A stretch of DNA of 64,000 nt from Streptomyces sp. NBC_01233. Lineage in GTDB: Bacteria; Actinomycetota; Actinomycetes; Streptomycetales; Streptomycetaceae. The position numbers and the translations under genes are program-made. The stretch lies in assembly GCF_035989305.1 (NCBI RefSeq), contig NZ_CP108514.1, forward strand, positions 5,622,501-5,686,500, in the 5' to 3' direction. This document shows, piece after piece, positions 22,933 through 32,160 of this stretch. Position 1 is the first letter of the stretch. Each line of letters starts with the position of its first letter. Below the pieces are notes generated by a model. It was not told the DNA's origin. It did no database searches and saw only the letters and a list, made by a program, of their open reading frames with translations.

Positions 22933-25423
22933 CGACAGTTTCCTGGCGGACCTCTCCCCCTCCGACGAGGTCCCGCCGCCGCCCGAGGACCACGCCGCCC
23001 CGGAAGCGGGCGCGGACGATCTCTTCGGGGGGCGGTTCGACGTGCCCTTGAGCGGGGACGCGTACTACCGGGACGGCGCCCCCAGGCCCGTCATCGACCC
23101 GGCGACGCTCCTGGACGGGCTCAACGAGGAGCAGCGCGCGGCCGTGGTGCACGCGGGCTCCCCGCTGCTCATCGTGGCCGGAGCCGGCTCCGGCAAGACC
23201 CGGGTGCTGACCCACCGCATCGGACACCTGCTGTCCGCGCGGAACGTCCACCCCGGCCAGATCCTGGCGATCACCTTCACCAACAAGGCCGCCGGCGAGA
23301 TGAAGGAGCGCGTCGAGGGCCTGGTCGGCCCGCGCGCCAACGCCATGTGGGTCTCCACCTTCCACAGCGCGTGCGTCCGCATCCTGCGCCGCGAGTCCAA
23401 GCGGCTCGGCTTCACCTCCTCGTTCTCGATCTACGACGCGGCCGACTCGAAGCGCCTGATGGCGCTCGTCTGCCGTGACCTCGACCTGGACCCGAAGAAG
23501 TTCCCGCCGAAGTCGTTCAACGCCAAGATCTCGAACCTGAAGAACGAGCTGATCGACGAGGAGGCCTTCGCCGACCAGGCCGTCGACGGCTTCGAGAAGA
23601 CCCTCGCCCAGGCGTACGCGATGTATCAGGGGCGGCTGCGCGAGGCGAACGCACTCGACTTCGACGACATCATCATGACCACGGTCCACCTGCTCCAGGC
23701 GTTCCCGGACGTCGCCGAGCACTACCGGCGCCGCTTCCGGCACGTCCTGGTGGACGAGTACCAGGACACCAACCACGCCCAGTACACGCTCGTGCGCGAG
23801 CTGGTCGGCACCGGCTACCCGGACCTGCCCCCGGCCGAGCTGTGCGTGGTGGGTGACGCCGACCAGTCGATCTACGCCTTCCGCGGGGCGACCATCCGCA
23901 ACATCCTCCAGTTCGAAGAGGACTACAAGGACGCGACGACGATCCTGCTGGAGCAGAACTACCGCTCGACGCAGACGATCCTCTCCGCCGCCAACGCGGT
24001 CATCGAGCGCAACGAGAACCGCCGCGCCAAGAACCTGTGGACCGAGGCCGGCACCGGCGCGGTCATCACCGGCTACGTCGCGGACACCGAGCACGACGAG
24101 GCGCAGTTCGTCGCCGACGAGATCGACCGCCTGACGGACGCCGGTGACGCCAAGGCGGGCGACGTCGCGATCTTCTACCGGACCAACGCGCAGTCGCGCG
24201 TGTTCGAGGAGATCTTCATCCGGGTCGGGCTGCCCTACAAGGTCGTCGGCGGCTTCCGCTTCTACGAGCGCAAGGAGGTCCGCGACGTCCTCGCGTACCT
24301 GCGCGTCCTCGCCAACCCGGAGGACAACGTCCCGCTGCGCCGCATCCTGAACGTGCCCAAGCGCGGCATCGGCGAACGCGCCGAAGCGATGATCGACGCC
24401 CTCGCGATGCGCGAGAAGATCACCTTCCCGCAGGCGCTGCGCCGCGTGGACGAGGCCTTCGGCATGGCCGCCCGCTCCACCAACGCGGTGAAGCGGTTCA
24501 ACGTGCTGATGGAGGAGCTCCGCACGATCGTCGACTCGGGCGCGGGCCCGGCGGTGGTCCTGGAAGCGGTCCTGGAGCGGACCGGCTACCTCGCCGAGCT
24601 CCAGGCGTCGACCGACCCGCAGGACGAGACGCGGATCGAGAACCTGCAGGAGCTCGCGGCCGTGGCGCTGGAGTTCGAGCAGGCGCGGGAGGCCGAGGCC
24701 GCCGAGACCGGAGCCCCGGCACCCGGTTCCGGCACCCTGGCCGAGTTCCTGGAGCAGGTCGCGCTCGTCGCCGACTCCGACCAGATCCCCGACGAGGACA
24801 CCGAGGGCACGGGCGTCATCACGCTGATGACCCTGCACACCGCCAAGGGCCTGGAGTTCCCGGTGGTCTTCCTGACCGGCATGGAGGACGGGGTCTTCCC
24901 GCACATGCGCGCGCTGGGCCAGACCAAGGAGCTGGAGGAGGAGCGCCGCCTCGCCTACGTCGGCATCACGCGGGCCCGCGAGCGGCTCTACCTCACCCGG
25001 TCGAGCATGCGCAGTGCCTGGGGCACGCCCTCGTACAACCCGCCGTCGCGGTTCCTCGAGGAGATCCCGGCCGAGTACCTCCAGTGGAAGCGGACGGGCG
25101 CCACGCAGAAGCCGGCGGGACCGATGCGGAGCTCCGGCTACGGGTCCTCCGGTTCGGGGAAGGCGACCTTCGGCACCTCGCCCGAGGCGTTCCTGTCCTC
25201 GTCGCGTACGAAGTCGGGCCCGTCCGGGTTCGCGACGCGGCGGGCCGCGGACAAGCCGGTCATCGCCCTGGTGGTCGGGGACCGCGTCACGCACGACCAG
25301 TTCGGGCTCGGCACCGTGATGGAGGTCAAGGGCGCGGGCGCGGACGCCCAGGCCACCATCGACTTCGGGGACGACAAGCCCAAGCGGCTGCTGCTGCGAT
25401 ACGCGCCGGTGCAGAAGCTGTAG
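22916..25423 (+). CDS. pcrA: ATP-dependent DNA helicase PcrA/UvrD
   Basis: 835 aa, superfamily 1A 3'-5' helicase for repair and for removing recombinase filaments. Q motif LNEEQRAAV, Walker A AGAGSGKT (88-95), motif Ia TFTNKAAGEMKERV, Walker B VLVDEYQDTN, motif III VGDADQSIYAFRGA, motif IV EQNYRSTQTIL, motif V LMTLHTAKGLEF and motif VI YVGITRARERLYL are all present. The C-terminus has a Gly/Ser-rich linker and the Tudor-like end VVGDRVTHDQFGLGTVM that binds RNA polymerase in related proteins. The ATG start lies inside the end of the ArsR gene. Confidence 0.97.
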   Translation: MSSLFDDSFLADLSPSDEVPPPPEDHAAPEAGADDLFGGRFDVPLSGDAYYRDGAPRPVIDPATLLDGLNEEQRAAVVHAGSPLLIVAGAGSGKTRVLTHRIGHLLSARNVHPGQILAITFTNKAAGEMKERVEGLVGPRANAMWVSTFHSACVRILRRESKRLGFTSSFSIYDAADSKRLMALVCRDLDLDPKKFPPKSFNAKISNLKNELIDEEAFADQAVDGFEKTLAQAYAMYQGRLREANALDFDDIIMTTVHLLQAFPDVAEHYRRRFRHVLVDEYQDTNHAQYTLVRELVGTGYPDLPPAELCVVGDADQSIYAFRGATIRNILQFEEDYKDATTILLEQNYRSTQTILSAANAVIERNENRRAKNLWTEAGTGAVITGYVADTEHDEAQFVADEIDRLTDAGDAKAGDVAIFYRTNAQSRVFEEIFIRVGLPYKVVGGFRFYERKEVRDVLAYLRVLANPEDNVPLRRILNVPKRGIGERAEAMIDALAMREKITFPQALRRVDEAFGMAARSTNAVKRFNVLMEELRTIVDSGAGPAVVLEAVLERTGYLAELQASTDPQDETRIENLQELAAVALEFEQAREAEAAETGAPAPGSGTLAEFLEQVALVADSDQIPDEDTEGTGVITLMTLHTAKGLEFPVVFLTGMEDGVFPHMRALGQTKELEEERRLAYVGITRARERLYLTRSSMRSAWGTPSYNPPSRFLEEIPAEYLQWKRTGATQKPAGPMRSSGYGSSGSGKATFGTSPEAFLSSSRTKSGPSGFATRRAADKPVIALVVGDRVTHDQFGLGTVMEVKGAGADAQATIDFGDDKPKRLLLRYAPVQKL

Positions 25424-25561
25424 CGGGGAGGGCCGGGCCCGGGCGGGGCGGCCGCGGGGCCCGAGAGCCGTGCGGTTGCCCGGCGGCGGGGTGGTGGCCC
25501 GGCGAGGTGGTGGCCGGTGGAGTGGTAGGGCTCGGCCGTCCGGCCGGGCCCCGTCAGCTGG

Positions 25562-27088
25562 TTACGTCGGGTCCAGGCCGTGCATGCGGAGCCACGCCAG
25601 CGGGTCGATCGCGGAACCGCCGCCGGGACGGACCTCGAAGTGGAGGTGCGGGCCGGTGGAGTTGCCGGAGTTGCCCGAGTAGGCGATGACGTCGCCCGCC
25701 TTGACCTTGCCACCGCGGATCTTGGTGGAGCTGAGGTGGCAGTACCAGGTCTCGGTGCCGTCGGGCGCGGTCACTATCGCCATGTTCCCGTAGGCGCTGT
25801 TGTACTGCGTGCGCACGGTGCCGTCGGTGGCGGCCATGACCGGGGTTCCGTAGGAGACCGGGAAGTCGATGCCGGTGTGCACGGACATCCACATGCCGCC
25901 GGCCTGGCCGAAGTTGGCGCTGAGGCCCTGCTGCGTGACGGGGATGGCGAACTTGGGGCGGGCGGCCTCCTTGGCCGCGGCCTCCTCCGCCTTCTTCTTC
26001 TTTTCCTCTTCCTGGCGTTCGCGCAGGTCGATGCGCTCCTGCGTGCGGCTCGCGCGGTCCGCGAAATCGCCCGCGTCGGCGCTGAGCGCGACCAGTTGGG
26101 TGTCGAGCTTGGTGTTCGCCGCGACCGGCTTCACCGAGGCCGGGTCGGGCGCGGCCATCGTGGTGGTGTCCTGGGCGGGCTTGTCCGTATCGGTGAGCCC
26201 GCCGACGGAGGCGGCCGCCACGCCCGCGACGCCCATCACGCAGGCGGAGGGAACGGCCACGGTCAGCAGGGCGGAACGCTTCGCCGGGGTGCGGCGACGG
26301 CTGCTGCCCGCCTTGGCGTTGCCCTTGGCGGCGGTCCGGCGCGCGGAGCGCGGAGCGGAGGTCACGGGCATGGCCTGCGTGGGAAGGTCGTGGACCTCGT
26401 GCGCGGCGTGGAGTTCGTGGACCTCGGGCAGCTCGTGGACCTCGGGCTCCAGGGGAGCCTCCGGAGCCTCGGGGCTCGCGTCGGAGAGCACCTCGAAGAC
26501 CGCGGTCTCGCTGTACGTGGCGGCGTACGCGTCGGTCCCGGTCTGGATCCCGGCGTCGTAGCCGACGGAGGTCGTCCCGTACGCGTACGGCTGCTCCGGC
26601 TGCTCCTGCTGCTGCGCGGGCTGGTACTCGTACTCGTATCCGTACGCGGCCTCGGGCTGCGCCGGGGTCTCGGCGACGGTGTTCCAGGCGGTGGCGTCGT
26701 AGGCGCCGGTCTCGGTACCGGTGGTGCCGTAGCCCGGCATCGCCCAGTGCCCGGTCTGCTCGCCGGAGGCGTCGTAGCCGAAGGAGGCCGGCTGGTACGC
26801 GGTGTAGCCGGAGTAGTCCGCGCCCGGCGTGTTCCAGGCGCTCGCGTCCCAGGCCCCGGTGGAGTCCTCGGGTGCGGCCTGGGTCGGGATCGTGGACAGG
26901 TAAGGGTCCTGCGAGGTCCATGCGGTGGTGTCGTGCGCGCCGGTCTCGTAGGAGCCGTAGGCGGCGTAGTTGACCCCCTGGCCCTGCGTTTCATAGGAAA
27001 CATAGGTCGAGTCACCAGCGAAAGTGGTGGTGGTAAGGCCGTCATACCCGGGATCCGGGTACTGGCCCGACGAGGGGCGGTCGTTCAC
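25562..27088 (-). CDS. M23 metallopeptidase, membrane-anchored
   Basis: 508 aa. A long Tyr/Thr/Gly-rich N-terminal region (residues 1-230), an Arg/Lys-rich stretch, one membrane helix near 275-295 (LLTVAVPSACVMGVAGVAA), a coiled coil (RTQERIDLRERQEEEKKKK) and a C-terminal LytM domain with zinc ligands in HTGIDFPVSYGTPV and HLHFEVRPGG. This orientation puts the peptidase outside and the repeat-rich tail in the cytoplasm. It cleaves peptidoglycan cross-bridges and presumably acts in growth or germination. GTG 27086-27088 is preferred; a TTG one codon earlier is possible. A structured leader precedes it. Confidence 0.92.
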   Translation of the reverse strand: MNDRPSSGQYPDPGYDGLTTTTFAGDSTYVSYETQGQGVNYAAYGSYETGAHDTTAWTSQDPYLSTIPTQAAPEDSTGAWDASAWNTPGADYSGYTAYQPASFGYDASGEQTGHWAMPGYGTTGTETGAYDATAWNTVAETPAQPEAAYGYEYEYQPAQQQEQPEQPYAYGTTSVGYDAGIQTGTDAYAATYSETAVFEVLSDASPEAPEAPLEPEVHELPEVHELHAAHEVHDLPTQAMPVTSAPRSARRTAAKGNAKAGSSRRRTPAKRSALLTVAVPSACVMGVAGVAAASVGGLTDTDKPAQDTTTMAAPDPASVKPVAANTKLDTQLVALSADAGDFADRASRTQERIDLRERQEEEKKKKAEEAAAKEAARPKFAIPVTQQGLSANFGQAGGMWMSVHTGIDFPVSYGTPVMAATDGTVRTQYNSAYGNMAIVTAPDGTETWYCHLSSTKIRGGKVKAGDVIAYSGNSGNSTGPHLHFEVRPGGGSAIDPLAWLRMHGLDPT

Positions 27089-27095
27089 CAACTTC

Positions 27096-27256
27096 TCTTT
27101 CGCCTCGGCAGTGGGGCCTGGGTGGCCGGGAACTCGTGGTTCACCGGAGGAGAGCAGTGGCGTGACTGTACCCGCCGGTTACTCGCCACGACAATCTTCG
27201 CCGGGTCCCCAGATTGCCGGAACCGGGCATTCGACCGCCTTTCGGTCGCCGAAAGA
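27096..27256 (-). ncRNA. Structured leader of the M23 gene, possible c-di-AMP (ydaO) riboswitch
   Basis: The leader is closed by TCTTTCG (27250-27256, read on the minus strand) pairing with CGAAAGA (27096-27102) next to the ribosome-binding site. Inside are TCTGGGGACCCGGCG, GTAACCGGCGGG and CCTCCGGTGAACC, similar in order to conserved stretches of ydaO aptamers, which often control cell-wall hydrolases in Streptomyces. The canonical CCGAACCCG block is altered, so the assignment is tentative. Confidence 0.35.
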
Positions 27257-27308
27257 CGCACCCTTGGCCTTGAGTTCGAAATTCGTTCGACTGGAGGTCG
27301 CTCAGCGG

Positions 27309-28091
27309 CTAGGCGACGGACGCGGCCTCCGAGCCCGTGACGGCCGCCAGGCCGGGCCCGTCGAGGGCGCGCCGGACCGCGGCGATCACGGCGGGATGCG
27401 CGGGCAACGCAAGATGCCCTATACCGGTGACCTGCACATTTTCCACACACAGATCCGGGTGCTCGATCCGCGCCGTCCCGACCGGAGTCATCAGCGCGTC
27501 GAACTCGCTCCAGAACGCCACGCAGCGGGTGGCGCAGCCGGGTGCGGGCGCGGCCAGTTCGACCAGCACCTCGGAGTCCGGGCGCATCTGCCGCACCAGC
27601 GGGTGCGCGTCCATGAAGGGCGCGACCCGCGTGCCGGAATGCGGGGTGCCGAGGGTGACGAGGGTCCGGACGCGGGTGTCACCGCCGAGGCGCTGGATGT
27701 AGTACCGGCCGACCAGGCCGCCGAGGCTGTGCCCGACCAGGTCCACCCGGTCCTGCCCGGTGCGCTCGCACAGCTCCTCGACACGCCGGGCGAGATGGCG
27801 GGCGGTGACGCGCAGGTCGAGGGTGAAGGGCGAGTAGTTGTACGCCTCCACGTGCCGCAGGCCGCCCGCCCCGAGGGCCCGGCGCAGGAGCACGAAGACG
27901 GACCGGTTGTCGGTGAATCCGTGGAGGAGGAGGACGGGCGGGCGTGTCGCGGGCGCGCCTGGGGCGACCTTTTCCTGGCACACTCCGGTCGGATAGAGGA
28001 GGAGGTGCCCGCCGAGCACCACCACCTCGAGCGCACCGGCCCGCAGCGCGGCGCCGGACAAGGGCATGGACACGGGTATGCACAGCCCCAT
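27309..28091 (-). CDS. Secreted or membrane-associated lipase-like alpha/beta hydrolase
   Basis: 260 aa. [13 protein letters not shown] forms the oxyanion region, the nucleophile is Ser122 in [15 protein letters not shown], followed by [14 protein letters not shown] and a C-terminal His in [13 protein letters not shown]. This matches class 2/triacylglycerol lipases. The start is chosen at the ATG at 28089-28091, which has GGGGAGG 7 nt upstream; the frame is open 15 codons further. The N-terminus is hydrophobic ([18 protein letters not shown]) and may hold it at the membrane. It is upstream of the M23 gene on the same strand, 220 nt apart. Confidence 0.85.
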   Translation of the reverse strand: MGLCIPVSMPLSGAALRAGALEVVVLGGHLLLYPTGVCQEKVAPGAPATRPPVLLLHGFTDNRSVFVLLRRALGAGGLRHVEAYNYSPFTLDLRVTARHLARRVEELCERTGQDRVDLVGHSLGGLVGRYYIQRLGGDTRVRTLVTLGTPHSGTRVAPFMDAHPLVRQMRPDSEVLVELAAPAPGCATRCVAFWSEFDALMTPVGTARIEHPDLCVENVQVTGIGHLALPAHPAVIAAVRRALDGPGLAAVTGSEAASVA

Positions 28092-28264
28092 GGACGGCCT
28101 CCCCTGAGCCTCTTGGGACCGCGGCTCTTGCGCCACCGTGCCGTGCGGCTGTCGGCGCGGTGGCGCAATGCCGTCCCACGTGTGATTTCCCCCTCGTGGT
28201 TGACCGCGAAACGGCGGCGTGCGCGATGCTGTACTTAACGTTCGTTCACTCGGGAGGCAGTGCG

Positions 28265-28666
28265 ATGGGTGTGACCGGTCCGATCCGTGTGGTGGTGGCC
28301 AAGCCGGGTCTCGACGGCCACGACCGCGGGGCCAAGGTGATCGCGCGGGCGCTGCGGGACGCGGGCATGGAGGTCATCTACACCGGCCTCCACCAGACCC
28401 CCGAGCAGATCGTGGACACCGCCATCCAGGAGGACGCCGACGCGATCGGCCTCTCGATCCTCTCCGGCGCCCACAACACGCTCTTCGCGCGCGTGCTGGA
28501 ACTCCTCAAGGAGCGGGACGCGGAGGACATCAAGGTCTTCGGCGGCGGCATCATCCCGGAGGACGACATCGCCCCGCTCAAGGAGAAGGGCGTGGCCGAG
28601 ATCTTCACCCCGGGCGCGACGACGACGTCCATCGTGGACTGGGTCAGGGCGAACGTCCGAACCTGA
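28265..28666 (+). CDS. icmB: Isobutyryl-CoA mutase small (cobalamin-binding) subunit
   Basis: 133 aa, close to the length of known IcmB. It consists only of a B12-binding domain: base-off motif DGHDRG (Asp17-x-His19-x-x-Gly22), [12 protein letters not shown] and [11 protein letters not shown] and [10 protein letters not shown]. With the large subunit IcmA it interconverts isobutyryl-CoA and n-butyryl-CoA, feeding valine breakdown and polyketide precursors. No icmA is in this window, as in other Streptomyces where the subunits are unlinked. GGAGG lies about 9 nt before the ATG. Confidence 0.9.
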   Translation: MGVTGPIRVVVAKPGLDGHDRGAKVIARALRDAGMEVIYTGLHQTPEQIVDTAIQEDADAIGLSILSGAHNTLFARVLELLKERDAEDIKVFGGGIIPEDDIAPLKEKGVAEIFTPGATTTSIVDWVRANVRT

Positions 28667-28679
28667 CGGCCCCGCCGGC

Positions 28680-28796
28680 GTGTATCTCAGCCTCGCCGGC
28701 GTCTGAGGCGTGGGGGTCCCCCCGGACGGAGTCTGGGGGAGGGTCTGGGGCGGAGCCCCAGGCCCTTGAGCCGGGCCGGACCCGCCGAGCCCCCCG
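28680..28796. repeat. Dispersed GC-rich intergenic repeat
   Basis: Contains CGCCGGCG motifs and GGGGGTCCCCCCGGACGGAG, followed by GGGGCGGAGCCCC. The reverse complement of the same block is at 42405-42460. It lies between the convergent icmB and DUF5691 genes and may terminate both. Confidence 0.7.
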
Positions 28797-28803
28797 GGAT
28801 GGA

Positions 28804-30390
28804 TCAGGCGGCCGGCGCCAGCTCCGAAAGCATGGCCGCGCGCAGCCGAAGCGTGGCCACCAGCCGCTGAAAGGCCTCGGCCCAGTACGCGGCGGCGCCG
28901 GGAGCCGCGTCCGGCGGCTCCTCCGTGGCCGCGGTCAGGGCCTCCAGCCGGCCGGCCTCCGCAGGATCGAGGCAGCGCTCGGCCAGGCCCATCACCCCGC
29001 TGAAGCTCCACGGGTAGCTGCCGGCCTCACGGGCCATGTCCAGCGCGTCCACCACTGCCCGGCCCAGCGCCCCCGCCCACGGGACGACGCACACCCCGAG
29101 CAGCTGGAACGCCTCCGACAGCCCGTGGGCCCGTATGAATTCGGCGACCCATTCCGCCCGCTCCGCATCCGGCAGGGTCTCCAGCAGCTTGGCCCGCTCC
29201 GCGAGCGACGCCGTGCCCGGCCCCGCCGCGGGCGATGCGGACGGCGGGCCGAGCAGGGCCCGCGACCACGGCGCGTCGCCCTGACGCACCGCCGCCCGGC
29301 ACCACGCCGCGTGCAGTTCCTCGGTCCAGCCCTCGCCCTCGGCCACCGGAAGCGCCACGATCTCTGCGGGGCCGAGCCCGCCGAACCGCTCCGGCCAGCA
29401 CGACAGCGGCGCCGCCTCCACGATCTGGCCGAGCCACCAGGCCCGCTCCCCGCGTCCGGCGGGCGGCCGCTTGACCACCCCGTCGCGGAGCATCCCCGCA
29501 TCGCACTCGGCCGGCGGGGTCACCCCCTCCGGGCCCACGCAGGCCAGGGCGCGCTCGGCCATCCGGCCGGCCAGCGCCGATCGCGGCAGTGCCGACAGCA
29601 GTTCGGCTGCCGTGGCACGGACATTGCGGCTGCGGTCTCCCAGCGCCGCCTCCAGGAAGGGCTCGTCCCCCTCCGACAGCCCCACCCGCAGCGAATCGAG
29701 GAACATCAGCCGGTCCTCGGCCCGTTCGGTGGCCCAGGTCGTCGCCAGCAGCCGCGGCGCGGCCGCCGCCTCGTGCGCCCGTACGGCGCCGAGCAGCGCC
29801 ACCCGCTCCGCGAAAAGTCCCTCCTGCCACAGCCGTTCGACCCCGGCCGGGTCCGTCACGTCGGGCAGCTCCCGGGCACCGCCCGCCCCGCCGCGCAGGG
29901 CGAACCGCCAGTCCGGATTCAGCCGGGCCAGCCACAGCCCCCGGGTCCCGGCGAGGGCAAGCGCCTGCGGTCGCAGGTCGGTACGGGCCCGGGCCGCATC
30001 CAGCAGCGCCGGTACGAGGGCGGCCGGCGCGCGGTAGCCGTGCCGGGCGGCCGCGGCCAGCCACTGGGGCAGCAGCTCCGTCAGGTCCGGGGCGGCCCCG
30101 CGCCGTCCGCTGCCGCTGCCCGCGCCGGTCCGGCCGGCCAGCAGCTGGGAGAGCCGCCGGCGGGCCTCCTCCGGTGGCGCCGGGCGCGGATCCCGGGGTG
30201 CGGGCTCCGGGCGCGGGCCCGCCGCGGCAGGCCGCAGCCCGGCCCGGCGCCGTACGGTGTGCACGGCCGCCGCGTCCAGCAGCGCCTCCGGCGAGCCGGC
30301 CGGGCCCCCGCCCCTGCGCCGGTCGGTGCCCAGCAGCGCGGCGCCTACCAGCTCCTCCCACTTCCCGTACCCCTCGTCACCCTTGCTCAT
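28804..30390 (-). CDS. DUF5691 protein of the SWIM/MoxR/VWA locus
   Basis: 528 aa, soluble, almost entirely helical, in a HEAT-repeat-like layout (RNVRATAAELLSALPRSALAG and similar). The start WEELVGAALLGTDRR and the Trp-rich middle are typical of DUF5691. It has no catalytic motif that I can see. GGGAGGGG precedes the ATG. It is downstream of the SWIM gene by 292 nt on the same strand, with a hairpin between, and the partner operon (MoxR, DUF5682, VWA) runs the other way. Likely an adaptor in that system. Confidence 0.82.
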   Translation of the reverse strand: MSKGDEGYGKWEELVGAALLGTDRRRGGGPAGSPEALLDAAAVHTVRRRAGLRPAAAGPRPEPAPRDPRPAPPEEARRRLSQLLAGRTGAGSGSGRRGAAPDLTELLPQWLAAAARHGYRAPAALVPALLDAARARTDLRPQALALAGTRGLWLARLNPDWRFALRGGAGGARELPDVTDPAGVERLWQEGLFAERVALLGAVRAHEAAAAPRLLATTWATERAEDRLMFLDSLRVGLSEGDEPFLEAALGDRSRNVRATAAELLSALPRSALAGRMAERALACVGPEGVTPPAECDAGMLRDGVVKRPPAGRGERAWWLGQIVEAAPLSCWPERFGGLGPAEIVALPVAEGEGWTEELHAAWCRAAVRQGDAPWSRALLGPPSASPAAGPGTASLAERAKLLETLPDAERAEWVAEFIRAHGLSEAFQLLGVCVVPWAGALGRAVVDALDMAREAGSYPWSFSGVMGLAERCLDPAEAGRLEALTAATEEPPDAAPGAAAYWAEAFQRLVATLRLRAAMLSELAPAA

Positions 30391-30430
30391 CGGGCCCCTC
30401 CCTCGCCGCTCGTCCTTCTTCGCGTCCTGC

Positions 30431-30463
30431 GCTCCGGTCCCGCCCCCTCCACGGGACCGGAGC
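30431..30463. terminator. Hairpin between SWIM and DUF5691 genes
   Basis: 12-bp stem GCTCCGGTCCCG / CGGGACCGGAGC with a 9-nt loop. It lies in the 292-nt gap and would reduce or uncouple DUF5691 expression from the SWIM gene. Nothing else is seen in the gap. Confidence 0.65.
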
Positions 30464-30682
30464 AGTCGTGCGTCCGTGCCACTGCGCTCAACTGGCGTGG
30501 TTGTCGTTCATGCAAGCCCCCCGGCTTCTCGTCGTCACAGCGCCGGCGCCCCCGCGCCGCCGCAACCTCGTCGTGCCGCGTGCGGCGCCCCCCGGCGCCC
30601 ACGCGTTCCCTCCCCGCCGCCCCTGTGTGACGGCATACGTCCCCCCAGGCCCCCTGCGATGTGTGAGGTGTTCCGGCCGCGC

Positions 30683-32026
30683 TCAGGACAGGGCGACCGG
30701 CTCGGGCGAGTCCGGCTGCCAGGCCGTCAGCGGGGTGAAGCCGCGGTGGCCGCACTCGCCGAACACCGTCACCGGCCCCCCTCCCGACAACGCGGCCAGC
30801 TGCCACAGGCCCGAGCGGGAACGGCTGCCGGACCCCGTGAGGGGAACCGGGAGGGCACCGGTGCCCTCCGCGTCCGCCAGCTGCCAGCCGAGCTCTCCCG
30901 GTATCGGAACCACCGGGCCGAGCACCACCGGCCAGGACTCCAGCCACGGGTCCTCCCGCAGCGCCGCTCCGTACGCCTCCAGTGCCGCCCCCGTGCTCAC
31001 CCCGGACGGAACCCCGGCGCACGGAACGGCCGCCGAGATCCGCTCCCCGAGGTCCGCCCGCAGCCCCGCCGATCCGGGCCGGAAGCGGACCTCCGCCTCC
31101 AGCACCAGCCCGACCGGCAGCGACAGGCCCGGCGGCCGCCCGGGCGGCCCGAAGTCCAGTACCAGGGCGGGCCGTCCGCCCTGCAGTCCGCGCAGCCATA
31201 TCCGGCGGGTGGTGAGCCGGCCGTCCGGTGAAACCGAGTCGTACTGGGCCAGTACCAGCCAGCGGTCCCGTACGGCCTCCCCCTCCCCGGAAGCCGGCAG
31301 TCCCACCCGGCTGCGCACCGTCGCCGCCAGCTGTTCCGGCAGCCCGGCCACCCCCAGCCAGGCCCGGTCCAGCAGGTGCAGCAGCGCCGCCTCCTCCAGC
31401 ATCCGGGCGGGCCAGCCCGGGCCGCAACTGGGTATCGTCCCCAACTCCCTTACCCGTCCCGCCAGTCCGGGCGCCTGTGCGTCGACCATCCGGGCGGCGG
31501 TCTCCTCCCACCCTGCGTAACCGGCCTGCTCCTGGCCCGCGAGGCCGCCGCGCAGCAGGTCGGCCAGCCGCTGCTCCAGCTCGGTGACGCCCGCGCCGAC
31601 GCGGGCCGCCCGCCGCTCGGCCCGCTTGCGCGCCCCTTCCTCGTCCACCGGAGCGCCCGCCCCGGCGGCCGGACGCGCGGCCTTCGCCGCCCGGTCCGCC
31701 AGCCACTGCGCGGCCCAGTCCGGTGCCTCGCCCGGCTCGCCGACCCCCTCGGCGGACCAGAGCAGCAGCAGTCCCAGCGCGTGCTTGCACGGGAACTTCC
31801 GGCTCGGACAAGAGCACTTGTACGCCGGTCCGGCCAGGTCGACGACCGTCCGGTAGGGCTTGCTGCCGCTGCCCTTGCACAACCCCCATACAGAACCGGA
31901 AGCGGAACCTCCGATCTGCGACCACGGACCCGCCCCGCCGAGTCTGCTCCCCGCTTTGCGTGAGGCGTCGTCAGGAGCCAGAGCCAGTACCTGTTCCGCT
32001 GTCCAGCGGACCCCCTGCTCAGTCAT
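30683..32026 (-). CDS. SWIM zinc-finger protein
   Basis: 447 aa. The SWIM motif is Cys71-x-Cys73-x6-Cys80-x-His82 in YKCSCPSRKFPCKHALGL. The rest is helical with an Arg/Ala-rich linker (EEGARKRAERRAARVGAGV) and a C-terminal beta-rich region. SWIM domains bind DNA or proteins. Genes of this type travel with DUF5691, MoxR ATPase, DUF5682 and VWA genes. The ATG at 32024-32026 has GGTGGGAC upstream. It is divergent from the MoxR gene with a symmetric promoter region. Confidence 0.88.
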   Translation of the reverse strand: MTEQGVRWTAEQVLALAPDDASRKAGSRLGGAGPWSQIGGSASGSVWGLCKGSGSKPYRTVVDLAGPAYKCSCPSRKFPCKHALGLLLLWSAEGVGEPGEAPDWAAQWLADRAAKAARPAAGAGAPVDEEGARKRAERRAARVGAGVTELEQRLADLLRGGLAGQEQAGYAGWEETAARMVDAQAPGLAGRVRELGTIPSCGPGWPARMLEEAALLHLLDRAWLGVAGLPEQLAATVRSRVGLPASGEGEAVRDRWLVLAQYDSVSPDGRLTTRRIWLRGLQGGRPALVLDFGPPGRPPGLSLPVGLVLEAEVRFRPGSAGLRADLGERISAAVPCAGVPSGVSTGAALEAYGAALREDPWLESWPVVLGPVVPIPGELGWQLADAEGTGALPVPLTGSGSRSRSGLWQLAALSGGGPVTVFGECGHRGFTPLTAWQPDSPEPVALS

Positions 32027-32046
32027 GTGTCCCACCGTAGAGACCC

Positions 32047-32103
32047 CCACTGACAATCGCTCTGACCTGCAACAACACTGCGAACAGGGCCCGTTGTCAG
32101 TGG
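32047..32103. promoter_or_regulatory. Symmetric divergent promoter region between SWIM and MoxR genes
   Basis: CCACTGACAA (32047-32056) and TTGTCAGTGG (32094-32103) form a perfect 10-bp inverted repeat 37 nt apart. Each half contains TTGTCA pointing outward, a good -35 match, one for each gene. The same protein could therefore bind both promoters. Confidence 0.55.
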
Positions 32104-32160
32104 CGTGGTGCACCTTGGATCCAGCAGTCGGAAGCGGCTGCCGAGCCTTGGAGGGGGACC

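Noticed and set aside
22763..25294. 843-codon open frame opposite pcrA
   Set aside because: Antisense shadow of a clearly coding helicase gene; no start signal or recognisable domain.
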